Source: Fuerstiella sp.
GTDB lineage: Bacteria; Planctomycetota; Planctomycetia; Planctomycetales; Planctomycetaceae
Reading direction: 5' to 3'
Length of the DNA: 56,296 bases
Assembly: GCA_022843805.1 (NCBI GenBank)
Contig: JALHMY010000060.1
Location: 1-56,296, forward strand
The notes below the pieces were generated by a model. It saw only the letters and a list, made by a program, of their open reading frames with translations, was not told the origin of the DNA and searched no databases. A program made the translations under genes and the position numbers. Shown piece by piece: positions 8,646 to 18,292 of the stretch (positions within the stretch are counted from its first letter, which is position 1; each line of letters begins with the position of its first letter).

Positions 8646-9371
8646 CTACCTCGAGGGTGCACTGCTGGCGGCCCCAGACTGCTGACCACCACCGCCGCCA
8701 CCGGAACCACTGGATACAGAGCCAAGGCGAGGTGCCGGGAAAGTGGACATATAACGGGTGTTGATTCTTTCGACTTCGGCGGCAGGTCGGCTGAGCTGCT
8801 GACAGTCGCGAACTTCGACGTTGATCCCCGCATCGGCCGCAGAACTTTGAGCGATCGCTGCATGCACCGCCTCAGTTCGCATCACGTCCATCGCTGAATC
8901 GTATGTCGACTGAATGAATACCGCCCGGCGTTCCGGCGGGATCACATGCAGCAGGTAGTCCAGGTGCAGTTGCCCTGCCCGATTCAGCTGCTGAGAATTT
9001 GATTCAAAGTGGCGATCGTACAGAGTGGTCTCTTCCCGCCAGCCCAGCGATACCTGCTGCTCCATGGTAGCATGGAAATACTGGCGATCCTGACACACGT
9101 AGGGCAGCGGCCAGTAATGAGCACTGTGATAGGTGTGCGAAAACTGCTGTGGCTCCTGCGTGGACCGGGGACTGACGGGCCAAATCTTGCCCTTTTTGTA
9201 TTTTTGGCGAACTCCGGGAGGCAGTGCCGCTTTTTCAGCCCACCAGCCATCGGAACCCGGTTCATGCCGACTGCGCGGGTCATCCCGCTCAAACAGCGTT
9301 GGACCGGTCATGCATCCGCTGCAGGTGACCAGCAAAAGGAGTCCGAATTGCAGAAGGCCGATCTTCCTCAT
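8646..9371 (-). CDS. Planctomycete lipoprotein, function unknown
   Basis: About 241 residues. I prefer the ATG at 9371, which gives MRKIGLLQFGLLLLVTCSGC, a compact lipoprotein signal with lipobox CSGC. The ATG at 9383 is also possible. The mature protein has an aromatic and basic central section (RQKYKKGKIWPV, HSAHYWPLPYVCQDRQYFHA) and a segment of alternating polar residues with HLDYLLHVIPPERRAVFIQ that reads like an OmpA-type or repeat-domain core. It ends in a Gly/Ser/Ala tail. I recognise the general type as a planctomycete-specific lipoprotein, but no function can be assigned. It resembles in style the lipoprotein at 32760-33368. Both are probably exported to an outer or cytoplasmic membrane surface. 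Confidence 0.8.
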   Translation of the reverse strand: MRKIGLLQFGLLLLVTCSGCMTGPTLFERDDPRSRHEPGSDGWWAEKAALPPGVRQKYKKGKIWPVSPRSTQEPQQFSHTYHSAHYWPLPYVCQDRQYFHATMEQQVSLGWREETTLYDRHFESNSQQLNRAGQLHLDYLLHVIPPERRAVFIQSTYDSAMDVMRTEAVHAAIAQSSAADAGINVEVRDCQQLSRPAAEVERINTRYMSTFPAPRLGSVSSGSGGGGGGQQSGAASSAPSR

Positions 9372-9383
9372 GGCCTGTCCCAT

Positions 9384-9745
9384 CCCACAAATTGTGACAG
9401 AGTGCGTCTGACGTCAGCCGCGTGGGAAAGCTCCCAGTTTTGGCTTCCCCCATGCATCATGCACCGGGGCGGGATCAGGTCCCGAAGGGTCAGGGTCTCA
9501 TAAATTATCAGTCCGTTCCTTTGTTCGACGTCTGACTGCAGGGATATTCAGGGAAATCGAATTCGCCGTTCTGTTCAGTTCACTCGGCAATTCTTCCGGC
9601 AAAAACCGTGACGCAGAGTTCCCAATTTGACGTAATCCGGACGTGATATGCTTTTCCTGCATGTTCTGCCGGGTAAACTGTTTCCTGAGCCCGAACATTC
9701 TGCGGCAGGAATTTTTCACGAACTTTCGAATCCCGGTGACTGTGA
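9384..9745. promoter_or_regulatory. Divergent intergenic region, no gene seen
   Basis: This separates the lipoprotein and the amidotransferase gene. A 73-codon minus-strand frame at 9498-9719 is Arg/Asn-rich without a family signature and I leave it out. No clear promoter or structured RNA can be defended. Confidence 0.4.
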
Positions 9746-10360
9746 ATGATCTTTCTTCTCGATAACTATGACTCCTTCACTTACAACCTGGTTCAGCGGA
9801 TCGGGGAGATTGACCCGGATGCAGACATTCGCGTGGAGCGCAATGATCAGGTGACTGTTGAGCAGGTCGCTATGATGGATCCGGAGCGAATTATCATTTC
9901 TCCCGGTCCGTGTTCCCCTTCAGAAGCAGGGCTGTCACGTGAACTGATTGAGCATTTTGGCCCAAAGATTCCGGTTTTGGGAGTTTGTCTGGGGCATCAG
10001 TGTCTGGCTGAGGTGTATGGCGCCAAAGTTGTTCGGGCTCAGCGACTGATGCATGGCAAAACATCGCTGATTCATCATAACAATTCCGGAGTGTTCAGCG
10101 GACTTCCGAATCCCTTTGTGGCCACTCGATATCACAGTCTGATTGTGCCCAGAGACACAGTGCCCGACTGTCTGGAAATTACTGCCTGGGTTGATGAGCC
10201 TGGACAGACTTTTGAGGTGATGGGTCTGCAGCATCGGGAATATCCTGTTCACGGAGTCCAGTTTCATCCGGAAAGTTTCCTGACAGAAAACGGCTACTCG
10301 CTGCTACGAAATTTTTTAAACCTGAACGTGCAGGAAAGGGGCAGGCATGAGAAGGTTTGA
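9746..10360 (+). CDS. pabA: Glutamine amidotransferase, component II of anthranilate / aminodeoxychorismate synthase
   Basis: This 204-residue protein is a class I (triad) glutamine amidotransferase. It would supply ammonia from glutamine to a chorismate-binding partner to make anthranilate (tryptophan) or aminodeoxychorismate (folate). The start MIFLLDNYDSFTYNLVQ is the family's hallmark. The oxyanion strand is IISPGPCSPSEAG, the nucleophile elbow is GVCLGHQCLAE, and the His-Glu pair is in VHGVQFHPESFLTENG. Length matches the family. No component I or trp genes are adjacent, so whether it serves trpG or pabA function cannot be decided from context; many bacteria use one protein for both. Its last 14 bases overlap the start of the DUF1501 gene, implying translational coupling. 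Confidence 0.93.
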   Translation: MIFLLDNYDSFTYNLVQRIGEIDPDADIRVERNDQVTVEQVAMMDPERIIISPGPCSPSEAGLSRELIEHFGPKIPVLGVCLGHQCLAEVYGAKVVRAQRLMHGKTSLIHHNNSGVFSGLPNPFVATRYHSLIVPRDTVPDCLEITAWVDEPGQTFEVMGLQHREYPVHGVQFHPESFLTENGYSLLRNFLNLNVQERGRHEKV

Positions 10361-11789
10361 TCAGCAGGTTCAGAATTCTGATATGCAGGCGACTCGGCTG
10401 GCCAGGCGCTGGTTTTTGCGGGACTGTGGTGTGGGGCTGGGAGCAATTGCCGCGAATAGTCTGCTTCAGCAGTCCTCGGCAGCGAATTCTCAATCGCTCA
10501 ATCCGCTGCAGGCCCGGCCCTCGCATCATCCTCCTCGCGCCAAAAACGTGATCTTCCTGTTTATGGCGGGCGCACCCAGTCATCTGGAATTGTTTGACTA
10601 TAAGCCGCAGCTGGCTCGATATAGTGGCACACTTCCTCCGGCCGAGTTGCTGCAGGGATACCGGGCTGCGTTTATCAATCCGAATTCGACTCTCCTGGGA
10701 CCAAAGTTTCAGTTTTCCCGACACGGACAGTGTGGAGCCGAATTGTCTGAGCTGCTTCCTCAACTGGCAAAAGTTGTGGATGACATCGCCATTGTTCGAT
10801 CGATGGTGACTGACGGGTTCAATCATGCGCCGGCCCAGATTCAGATGAGTACCGGAAGCCTGCAGTTTGGAAAGCCCAGTCTGGGAGCGTGGTCTTTATA
10901 CGGCCTGGGAAGTGAGTCGCAGGATCTGCCAGGTTTTGTGGTTTTCAGTACAGGGAAAAAGGGGCCGAGCGGCGGAAGTGCCAACTGGGGAAGCGGATTT
11001 CTTCCGACGATGTATCAGGGTGTGGAATTTCGGACATCGGGAGATCCGGTGCTCTATCTTTCCAATCCACCGGGGATTGATGCGGCCCTGCAGCGGGAGT
11101 CTCTGAGCGCAATCAATCGGCTTAACCAAAATCGACTGAATCTGGTGGGCGACCCGGAAATCGCCACTCGCATTCATTCTTTTGAGACGGCGTTTCGAAT
11201 GCAGGCGACTGCTCCGGCTGTGATGGATATCTCGCAGGAGCCACAGCATATTCTGGATCTTTATGGTGCTAAGCCCGGACAATCCTCGTTCGCCAACACC
11301 TGCCTGCTCGCCCGTCGACTGGTCCAGCAGGGAGTGCGCTTTGTGGAGATCTTCCATGAGGCGTGGGATCAGCATGGAAATCTTGTGAACGATCTGAAGA
11401 AGAATTGCCTTGATACCGATCAGGCCTGCGCCGCGCTGATCAGCGATTTGAAGCAGCAGGGGCTGCTGGATGACACTCTGGTGATCTGGGGTGGTGAATT
11501 CGGACGAACTCCCATGGTTCAGGGAGGAAATGACGGTCGGGATCACCATCCGAATGCGTTTACCATGTGGATGGCCGGAGGAGGAATTCGAGGTGGAATA
11601 ACGCTTGGCGAAAGTGATGAGTTCGGTTTCAACGCCACAGTGGACCGTGTGCATGTACGCGATCTGCATGCCACGATTTTGCACCTGCTGGGCTTTAATC
11701 ACAGTCAGCTGTCGTTTCCGTTTCAGGGACTTGATCAGCGATTAACGGGTGTGGAACCCTGTCGCGTGGTTCAGGAAATTCTGGCCTGA
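10347..11789 (+). CDS. DUF1501 family protein with twin-arginine-type signal
   Basis: The product is 480 residues. The start at 10347 has a GGAAAGGGG run upstream and overlaps the end of the amidotransferase gene; an ATG at 10383 is an alternative. Near the N-terminus, ARRWFLRDCGVGLGAIAA is a twin-arginine-type export signal, so folding in the cytoplasm before export is expected. The sulfatase-like alkaline-phosphatase fold of DUF1501 is seen in FLFMAGAPSHLELFDYKP, DGFNHAPAQIQMSTGS, FHEAWDQHGNL, WGGEFGRTPMVQG, GRDHHPNAFTMWMAGGG and VRDLHATILHLLGF, which hold the likely metal ligands (D, H). In planctomycetes these genes normally pair with a DUF1549/DUF1553 cytochrome-type gene. That partner is missing here. 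The 3' end overlaps the convergent gene by 19 bases. Confidence 0.92.
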   Translation: MRRFDQQVQNSDMQATRLARRWFLRDCGVGLGAIAANSLLQQSSAANSQSLNPLQARPSHHPPRAKNVIFLFMAGAPSHLELFDYKPQLARYSGTLPPAELLQGYRAAFINPNSTLLGPKFQFSRHGQCGAELSELLPQLAKVVDDIAIVRSMVTDGFNHAPAQIQMSTGSLQFGKPSLGAWSLYGLGSESQDLPGFVVFSTGKKGPSGGSANWGSGFLPTMYQGVEFRTSGDPVLYLSNPPGIDAALQRESLSAINRLNQNRLNLVGDPEIATRIHSFETAFRMQATAPAVMDISQEPQHILDLYGAKPGQSSFANTCLLARRLVQQGVRFVEIFHEAWDQHGNLVNDLKKNCLDTDQACAALISDLKQQGLLDDTLVIWGGEFGRTPMVQGGNDGRDHHPNAFTMWMAGGGIRGGITLGESDEFGFNATVDRVHVRDLHATILHLLGFNHSQLSFPFQGLDQRLTGVEPCRVVQEILA

Positions 11790-13219
11790 GGTTTTGCGGT
11801 CCGCCACGCACTGATCGTCAGCCCAGCAAGGCACACAGTGAATACGATCGCACTGGGGACTCGAGCTGTCCATTCCTTCCATGGCCATGGAAAATTGAAG
11901 AAGGCAAAGTTCAGAGCGAAAAACATCCAGCTTCCATATAGCAGAACAAAACGGCCTGCCCGGTCTCCTGACAGACCCTGTTGAGTTTTTGCGGAAAGAA
12001 GAACGGCCAGCAGAATTCCGGCAATCATGGGCACGGCGAAAAGAATGGTCCAGCCTTCGATCGTGGAAAACATTTGTTCTTCGTACACAAGACGGCGAAC
12101 CGACTTTCCGGCGATCGGCAACATGATCACTGGCCCCAGCAGCAGTCCGGGCCACCAGCGAGAAGCGGTTGTTGCCATCAGCGGAATGAGGCCCATGCAG
12201 ATTCCAATGCCGTACAGCTGATCGATCAGGGTGACTGATCCGAATTCCGAAAAGCTCAGCAGCACCAAATGCAAAACCAGCAGGCTGAGGTCGGTCCACA
12301 GTGATTGCGGAGCGTCCGCCAGCTTCACCGAGCCGCATGACAGAATCTTCTTCTGATTCCACCAGACGGCCAGTCCCAGCGCTGCCCCCATCACAGCCCC
12401 GAACGTAATTTCCATCAGATTCCACCAGTTGATCAGCGGATCGAGTGTCTGCCAGATTCCGGTCTGAAAGTATTCGCGATGCCATGCATGATATGACTGA
12501 AAACACTGGCCTGCCGGAAACCCGATGGCTCCTCCCAGAATACCAGCCAGTCCAAATCGAACGGCAAGCTGGTCTCGCCGCATGATCCCCGCGATCATAA
12601 GAAGTCCGATCAGCGAGAACAGTAATCCGCCCCAGCACTCCGCTCGGGATTTCAGTGGATCGGGCAGGCCCCATTGCGGATGGCTGGAGAAATAGATTGC
12701 CGGAAGTGGGTTTCCGGAGGAGTCATGAGGTGAATTGAGAAGCCAGATGCCGACAGGATACAAAGCGATCATGGCGAGTGTCAGCAACAACATCTGTGTG
12801 CGTGACCATTGCGTTCCGCCAAGTCCCATGCCAAGGAAAACGCCGGCGAATCCGATCCAGATTCCTCCTTTGACCGCCAGCCCCAGCATTCCCCAGGTCC
12901 ATGCGGCGTTATTACCGACGAGGACTGGATTGTGTGTCAGTCCGACCGTCTGGCCGTATGTCATTGATCCGCCAAAGCCAATGGCGATTGTGCACCATGC
13001 CATTGCTCGGAGCGTTGCTGGTCCGTCTGCACCACGGCAGTAAAGCATTGCAATGACAGAGCTGACCAGCAACCCGGCCATCATCGCACCCGATTCGTGG
13101 CCATACTGACCCCGGATGCCCCAACCCATTCCGCCCGCCATGGCACACAGGATTACTGTCTGCAACCCGCTGACGCGAGACGAATGGGCTTGCACGTCGG
13201 ACGCAGCGGGATGATTCAT
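11771..13219 (-). CDS. Large multi-pass membrane protein, function unknown
   Basis: This protein has 482 residues and about eleven or twelve hydrophobic segments. The N-terminal part has a Gly-rich stretch MAGGMGWGIRGQYGHESGAM, then GFGGSMTYGQTVGL and WGMLGLAVKGGIWIGFAG, which repeat the same small-residue style and suggest a packed transport or channel core. The central region carries HDSSGNPLPAIYFS and FQSYHAWHREYFQ facing out of the membrane. I recognise no transporter family. The ATG at 13219 is the first in frame. It is transcribed toward the DUF1501 gene, and the two 3' ends overlap by 19 bases, so the two transcripts are antisense to each other at their ends. Confidence 0.85.
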   Translation of the reverse strand: MNHPAASDVQAHSSRVSGLQTVILCAMAGGMGWGIRGQYGHESGAMMAGLLVSSVIAMLYCRGADGPATLRAMAWCTIAIGFGGSMTYGQTVGLTHNPVLVGNNAAWTWGMLGLAVKGGIWIGFAGVFLGMGLGGTQWSRTQMLLLTLAMIALYPVGIWLLNSPHDSSGNPLPAIYFSSHPQWGLPDPLKSRAECWGGLLFSLIGLLMIAGIMRRDQLAVRFGLAGILGGAIGFPAGQCFQSYHAWHREYFQTGIWQTLDPLINWWNLMEITFGAVMGAALGLAVWWNQKKILSCGSVKLADAPQSLWTDLSLLVLHLVLLSFSEFGSVTLIDQLYGIGICMGLIPLMATTASRWWPGLLLGPVIMLPIAGKSVRRLVYEEQMFSTIEGWTILFAVPMIAGILLAVLLSAKTQQGLSGDRAGRFVLLYGSWMFFALNFAFFNFPWPWKEWTARVPSAIVFTVCLAGLTISAWRTAKPQARIS

Positions 13220-13285
13220 TGGTCGGGTTCAGAGTTGTGGAAATGGCCGCACACAGGGACCTGGAACGCAACAAGTTTCATCCAT

Positions 13286-13324
13286 AGTCGCCTTTCGCTC
13301 CGCGAAAGAGCATTCTTTGCGGAG
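13286..13324. repeat. Short dispersed-type repeat with hairpin
   Basis: The sequence AGTCGCCTTTCGCTCCGCGAAAG followed by a second arm forms a hairpin (CTCCGCGAAAGA with TCTTTGCGGAG, one bulge, 13298-13324). The CTTTCGCTCCGCGAAAG block is of a kind I know to recur between genes in planctomycete genomes. It lies in the short gap between the membrane protein gene and the end of the cytochrome c assembly gene and could act as a transcription end. Confidence 0.5.
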
Positions 13325-13367
13325 CACAAGGTGACACTTATTGTCTGCCAGAGCTTTAGGACAGGCC

Positions 13368-16300
13368 TCAGGCGAGCGTTGATGTTTTGCCGCTCAATCG
13401 TCTCCAGATAACCGGAGCAACCGCCAGAAGGATCAGCGCGAACTGAGAGGCAACAAAGACGACCAGTGCGAACAGGCGTCCTTCCGTGAATCCATAAGTA
13501 TGCAGTCCGGCCTTCAGTTCGTTCACTCCGAACCAGCTCCATGCCGTTACAATGTTGCCGGCAATTGCCAGAACGGACGTGCCGTAGTCTCGTACGAGTT
13601 TATCCCAGCGAGCATGCAGAATCAGAGCATTCCACAGTACGATCAGCATGGCCCCGTTTTCCTTTGGATCCCAGCCCCAGAAACGGCCCCATGAGTCGTC
13701 TGCCCAGAGTCCTCCCAGAACAGTACCAACCAGGCTAAAGAACAGAGCAAAGCAAAGAACACCATAAACAAGCTGGCTCAGAGTTTTCAGTTCTCGTTCG
13801 GATTTCACCGTTGCAGGCAGATTGGATCGCACGACATGTACAATGGCGATCGATCCGGCAAGGAAAGTTGCGGCGTATCCCAGAGTGATGCACACCACAT
13901 GCGTTGCCAGCCAGAACGTTGTGTCCAGCACCGCCTGCATGACTCCCAGAGTGTCGCCTTCATCACGTGCCAGATAATGGGCGATGGTCAGAGTGGCAGC
14001 TCCAACTGATGCACCCAGAATATTGCCAATACCGTTCTTCTGCATGCGTTCAATAATGAAAGCTGATACGACCATGGCCCAGCCAATAAAGATCGATGAA
14101 GAATACAGATTTGTGACCGGAGGCCGGCCGGAGATCCACATTCTTACCAGCAGAGCGGCCGAATGCAGAACAAAGGCGAGGATCATCAGGTACGTGGATG
14201 TGCGTCGGAATACCGGGCCCCAGAACAGCCAGCCGCAGAACGACAATACGATCACCGGCAGGTACAGACATGTGGCCTTGTAGAACGGTTCATAGAAATT
14301 GAACAGTGCTTCTGCTCGGACCTTCTGAGGATCGAGATGTGAGATTTTTTCGGTGGTAAGAGTTGTTCGATAGTCGGCCACCTGACTGTTGAAGCGATCT
14401 GCGTCTCCATCCTGCCATGCAGTCAGAATCGATACGAAGGAATTTGCGTTGCGGGTGAATACATCGACGTTCTCCCCGCCTGGAAGCAGATGCCCGGCAC
14501 GCTTGCTGATATCGGACCATGCAAGGCGTACCAGTTCCTGATTAAACAGGGCACCCATTTCCGATTCGTTTTCCGAACCCAGTGCCCGCAGTTTTTTCTG
14601 AATGGTTTGCAGACGAGGATCCTGTTCATTGATGCGGGAAATCTCCGTCACAATTTCGAACAGAACAGAACCGATTTTATCGGCGGCGATGTCTGCACAC
14701 TGCGCATCAGTCAGGGCCACTGCCATTTCTTCGGGAGTTGTTCCGGGCGAGGCCGCAGCAATCACGGCTACGATCCGCTTAAGAAACGGTTCTTCCAGCT
14801 GTGATGCTGCCAGTGCTGCACGTTTCTGAATGGCCTCAGCGTCCAGAGCTGGTCCGCCGGGATTTTCCTGATTCATTCCCAGAATACGATATGTGCCCGC
14901 CAGAGCATCCGCCACGCTCTTACGCGGCAGCTTATCCTTTGTGTACGCCAGCAGATCATCCAGAGTTGTCAGCTGCTGCTGACTGAGTTGTTCGGAAAGG
15001 CTCAGCAGTGCACTGGTCGCTCTGACGGTTTCCCAGGAACGCTGTTCGTCCGTATTGCCGGTTGGAACGGCCATCACGGCGGCGCTGTCACCCAGTTGTT
15101 GCAGGACCGTCCAGCAGCTGACCAGAGATGTCAGCAGATCCGATTTCTGGTCCAGCTGAAACATATGCTGAATACCATCGATGCGAGACACCGTTTCAAA
15201 CAATGCGCCCACTCGACGCTGCAGTGTCGTCATCGCATTGTCCTGCCCTTCACGACGCAGGCGGATGACTTCGACGTAAATGGGCTGCAGCTCCTTCAGG
15301 TTTTCGCGAATTTCAGCGAGTGAGAACGTCAGGCCAGAACGTTTTGGCAGGCCCAGCAGCGACAAAACCTGATCATCTTCGATTTTGATGATCCGATGAC
15401 GTTCGGCAACTTCCGGCCGTGCGGCGAGGTCCAGGAACCAGCGAACAGCTTCCATTCGCCGCACCATCAGAGGTCGCATGCGTTCTTCAATGGCTTCAAC
15501 CCCTGACGCCGAGAGTCGGCTCAGTTCGGCGATCCATCCAGGATAATCGGCCGAAAAGCCGGACAGAGATTCCGTATTGACTGAAGGCCAGCCCCTGCGA
15601 AATGCGGCAATCAGTTTTTCTCGCTGCTGATCCAGTTCGTTTTGATCCATTTCCCCCTGGAATGTGGATTTGTGTGAAATAATCAGCAGCTGCGTTCTGG
15701 CCACTGAATCAACAGGCTGTGCACGGCCATTCCATGCGACAGGCAGCTGTGCGAAACTGAACAGATTCATTGACTTCGGCACATCTTTTGGAGTCCGAGC
15801 CTCTTTGGCGAGCCATGCAATGCACAGCACAATAATCATCAGAGGAAATACCCGCGCCCAAACGCTTCGAGACTGGCTGTCGGTACTCACAAAGTCTTCC
15901 GGAGCGGTTCCCGAGTCACCGCTGCGAGGATAAGCCATCACATCACCGGCAGATCCCGGGGCAAGTACTCCATTTGGAGACAGGCCAGAGGTGAGGACGA
16001 CGCGTTCTTCCTTCTTCAGATATCGCGAAACTGTCTGCCAGAACTGAGCAAACATGCCAAACGAAACAATCATGCAGGCGATGTACGGAAGCATCCATCC
16101 GGTATTTCTGACGACGGACAGAGTGGTTGCTTCGCGGCCATTTCCAAGATCCCGGTAACCGGACTGATAAAAAGTCTCGCCACGATATCGGAGCGGATTG
16201 TTCATCCACAGCGTGAATTCCTCCGCTGTCTTTGTCTTTGGGTCTTTGATAAGAATCTTTGAACGATAATCCCGAGGCGTCGATGACCCGACATAGTTGA

Positions 16301-17717
16301 CCCGGCTGACATCCAGCAGTTCGACTTCGTAATCCCGATAATTTCGCTGGAATCGCAGATAGAACTGATAGTCCGTATTGCCAATCTTTGCCTGCTCGGC
16401 GATTGGAACAGCTCGAAGTTCGCTGACATCCTGAGCGACCAGAAGACTCCTGATCGTGCTGCCATTTCCACGATCAATCAGGTCCACATAAACCGCACTC
16501 TGATCACTGGTGTCATCCATACCTGTGACTGGATCCAGTTCCACCGGTACGGCAAACGACCCAAGGCCGTTTTCCATACGTTCCTTATCGTCAGGCATCG
16601 CCGGACGCAGTCGGCTGTTCCGATAGAATCTTCTGACCGAGATATCGAATGGCAGTGATTCGAGTGCAATGATCTTTGCCTTTGAATCTTCCGCGGCAGC
16701 CGCTTCTTCAAGCAGTGCCTGAGGCACAACGACCACGCTTTCTTTTCCATCGTCCGTACGGTGCACTACAGCCAGTTCGCGTTCGCGAATATCCTGAAGG
16801 AACTGCTGACTCTTGCCTTCTTCCAGCCCCAGCATATTCTCCTTGCCATACAGGCCCACCTGAAGTTCACTGAACATCAGCATGGCAACGCCCACATGCA
16901 GCAGCACAATGCCTCCGCGTTTGTCGAACAGCTGATTGCAGCCCAGCAGCAAAACCATCGAGCAGGCACCGCCTTTCAGCAACTGCCACAGGATTCGCAT
17001 CGATGAGACGTTTAGGCGAGCTGATTCACCACCGATGATAAACCATGCCAGCACACCACCCAGAGCAAGTGCGGCCAGTCCGAGCACGACGCGGCCCGTG
17101 TTACTCTGCGACTTGTTCAAAACGGCGGATGCCATACAGATACAGCTGGTGAGCCCCAGAACGGCCAGAAGCAGAATCCAGATCTGGCCTGGGGTCAGCA
17201 GTGATGTGCCGGATTCAACTCCGGTTTGAGCATTCCCGGTCACGACCACCACTGTGGTCAGTACGATTCCTGCCACAACGGTCAGAATTCCGCTCAGCAG
17301 TTTTTTCCCGGTGACGCGAATGCGAAACTTCAGCACATGTGCGGCTGTCAGATTGGCCAGCATGATCCAGCCAATTGTCCAGCCTCCCGGAAACGGAATG
17401 TATCGGAACGGCTTAAGCGAATTCCATTCAAATGTGCCAAGCGCAGGAAACATGGAAGGCGGGAACAGGTCGGCCACATCGATCCATGCAAGATAGGTGC
17501 GAAAGTATTCAGACATGACAAGCCATACATCGCGTCGGCTTTGAGCCAGACTGCCGACGAAAACGATGATCATGCCCAGCACGAACAGGACCACAGTCAG
17601 CTTGAGCGATGCCAGAACGTAAACAGCCTTCATCAGCCCTTCACGCAATGCGGCTGCTTCCCGGGCAGTTTCTTCCGGATGGCCGGAAACCCGGCCGGGA
17701 AATGCGCTTGTTGACAT
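13368..17717 (-). CDS. Cytochrome c maturation fusion protein: ResB/Ccs1 domain plus CcsA domain
   Basis: This 1449-residue protein (numbered here from the upstream TTG, two codons before the ATG at 17717) combines the two System II haem export and ligation subunits. Residues about 30-570 are ResB-like: a first TM at about 33-60, further TMs near 113-133, 142-162, 180-202, 211-231 and 250-290, a large extracytoplasmic domain about 295-540, and a closing TM near 545-565. Residues about 625-642 form another TM, followed by a roughly 500-residue soluble linker. Residues 1150-1450 are CcsA: the tryptophan-rich haem-binding WWD motif lies at 1337-1356 (GGLWADDSWGRFWGWDPKEN), and histidines lie at 1187, 1275 and 1407. 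A GGGAG sits nine bases before the ATG. The gene begins two bases after the lipoprotein stop, so the two are coupled. It attaches haem to CXXCH apocytochromes outside the membrane. Confidence 0.95.
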   Translation of the reverse strand: MSTSAFPGRVSGHPEETAREAAALREGLMKAVYVLASLKLTVVLFVLGMIIVFVGSLAQSRRDVWLVMSEYFRTYLAWIDVADLFPPSMFPALGTFEWNSLKPFRYIPFPGGWTIGWIMLANLTAAHVLKFRIRVTGKKLLSGILTVVAGIVLTTVVVVTGNAQTGVESGTSLLTPGQIWILLLAVLGLTSCICMASAVLNKSQSNTGRVVLGLAALALGGVLAWFIIGGESARLNVSSMRILWQLLKGGACSMVLLLGCNQLFDKRGGIVLLHVGVAMLMFSELQVGLYGKENMLGLEEGKSQQFLQDIRERELAVVHRTDDGKESVVVVPQALLEEAAAAEDSKAKIIALESLPFDISVRRFYRNSRLRPAMPDDKERMENGLGSFAVPVELDPVTGMDDTSDQSAVYVDLIDRGNGSTIRSLLVAQDVSELRAVPIAEQAKIGNTDYQFYLRFQRNYRDYEVELLDVSRVNYVGSSTPRDYRSKILIKDPKTKTAEEFTLWMNNPLRYRGETFYQSGYRDLGNGREATTLSVVRNTGWMLPYIACMIVSFGMFAQFWQTVSRYLKKEERVVLTSGLSPNGVLAPGSAGDVMAYPRSGDSGTAPEDFVSTDSQSRSVWARVFPLMIIVLCIAWLAKEARTPKDVPKSMNLFSFAQLPVAWNGRAQPVDSVARTQLLIISHKSTFQGEMDQNELDQQREKLIAAFRRGWPSVNTESLSGFSADYPGWIAELSRLSASGVEAIEERMRPLMVRRMEAVRWFLDLAARPEVAERHRIIKIEDDQVLSLLGLPKRSGLTFSLAEIRENLKELQPIYVEVIRLRREGQDNAMTTLQRRVGALFETVSRIDGIQHMFQLDQKSDLLTSLVSCWTVLQQLGDSAAVMAVPTGNTDEQRSWETVRATSALLSLSEQLSQQQLTTLDDLLAYTKDKLPRKSVADALAGTYRILGMNQENPGGPALDAEAIQKRAALAASQLEEPFLKRIVAVIAAASPGTTPEEMAVALTDAQCADIAADKIGSVLFEIVTEISRINEQDPRLQTIQKKLRALGSENESEMGALFNQELVRLAWSDISKRAGHLLPGGENVDVFTRNANSFVSILTAWQDGDADRFNSQVADYRTTLTTEKISHLDPQKVRAEALFNFYEPFYKATCLYLPVIVLSFCGWLFWGPVFRRTSTYLMILAFVLHSAALLVRMWISGRPPVTNLYSSSIFIGWAMVVSAFIIERMQKNGIGNILGASVGAATLTIAHYLARDEGDTLGVMQAVLDTTFWLATHVVCITLGYAATFLAGSIAIVHVVRSNLPATVKSERELKTLSQLVYGVLCFALFFSLVGTVLGGLWADDSWGRFWGWDPKENGAMLIVLWNALILHARWDKLVRDYGTSVLAIAGNIVTAWSWFGVNELKAGLHTYGFTEGRLFALVVFVASQFALILLAVAPVIWRRLSGKTSTLA

Positions 17718-17719
17718 GT

Positions 17720-18292
17720 TCAACTTCTCCCAGATTTCTCGATCTGCAGCGTTTCACAGAACTGGCGAAAATCCGCTCGCTCCTGTGCGGCTGTGTCGTT
17801 GGTACTTCGGTACTTAAAGATCCAGAGTTTTCCACTGTCAGCAATGATCAGTCCCAGGATTGTTTCCTGAGGTCCCCGCAATTCAATCCACGAACCCTGA
17901 TCTTTGCCGAGTGGAATGGTTTCAACGGATTTCATGGCTTCCACCGGATCGGCTTCCGGCATACTCACCTGAGCTCGCCAGCGGGTGATTTGCGGCTCCA
18001 GCCCCGCGCTGCCGGGCAGTTCACTGAGCGTAATGCGAGCCTCTTTCGGCGACTTCGCGGGCCCTGTTGACCACGCAACCACACTAAACTGGTCGTTTGA
18101 CGCTGATCGCCAGTCCTTTGGCACGGACCAGCGAAACGGAATCACAGGAAACTGCGACCGCAACACGTCGGAGGTAACCACTCGATCGGCCGCAGGTGCC
18201 TCAACAGTGTATTGCCGAACCTTCGGCTGCTCGCCGCACCCGGCCAGCAGGCAAAAAAATGAAACAAAAAACACTGTTAATTTACTGGACAT
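17720..18292 (-). CDS. Lipoprotein coupled to cytochrome c assembly gene
   Basis: About 190 residues. The start MSSKLTVFFVSFFCLLAGC is a clear lipoprotein signal with lipobox LAGC, so I use the ATG at 18292 rather than the longer open frame to 18469. The mature part has a mixed alpha/beta pattern (FRWSVPKDWRSASNDQFSVV, RITLSELPGSAGLEPQITRW, GSWIELRGPQETILGLII) that resembles small periplasmic domains binding a surface or small ligand. It contains no CXXCH. Its TGA lies two bases before the ATG of the ResB/CcsA fusion gene, so they should be translated together. A role in delivering apocytochrome or haem to the fusion protein is an inference from coupling only. Confidence 0.82.
   Translation of the reverse strand: MSSKLTVFFVSFFCLLAGCGEQPKVRQYTVEAPAADRVVTSDVLRSQFPVIPFRWSVPKDWRSASNDQFSVVAWSTGPAKSPKEARITLSELPGSAGLEPQITRWRAQVSMPEADPVEAMKSVETIPLGKDQGSWIELRGPQETILGLIIADSGKLWIFKYRSTNDTAAQERADFRQFCETLQIEKSGRS

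Noticed and set aside
9498..9719. 73-codon minus frame in the gap before pabA
   Set aside because: Random composition, no supporting start signal.
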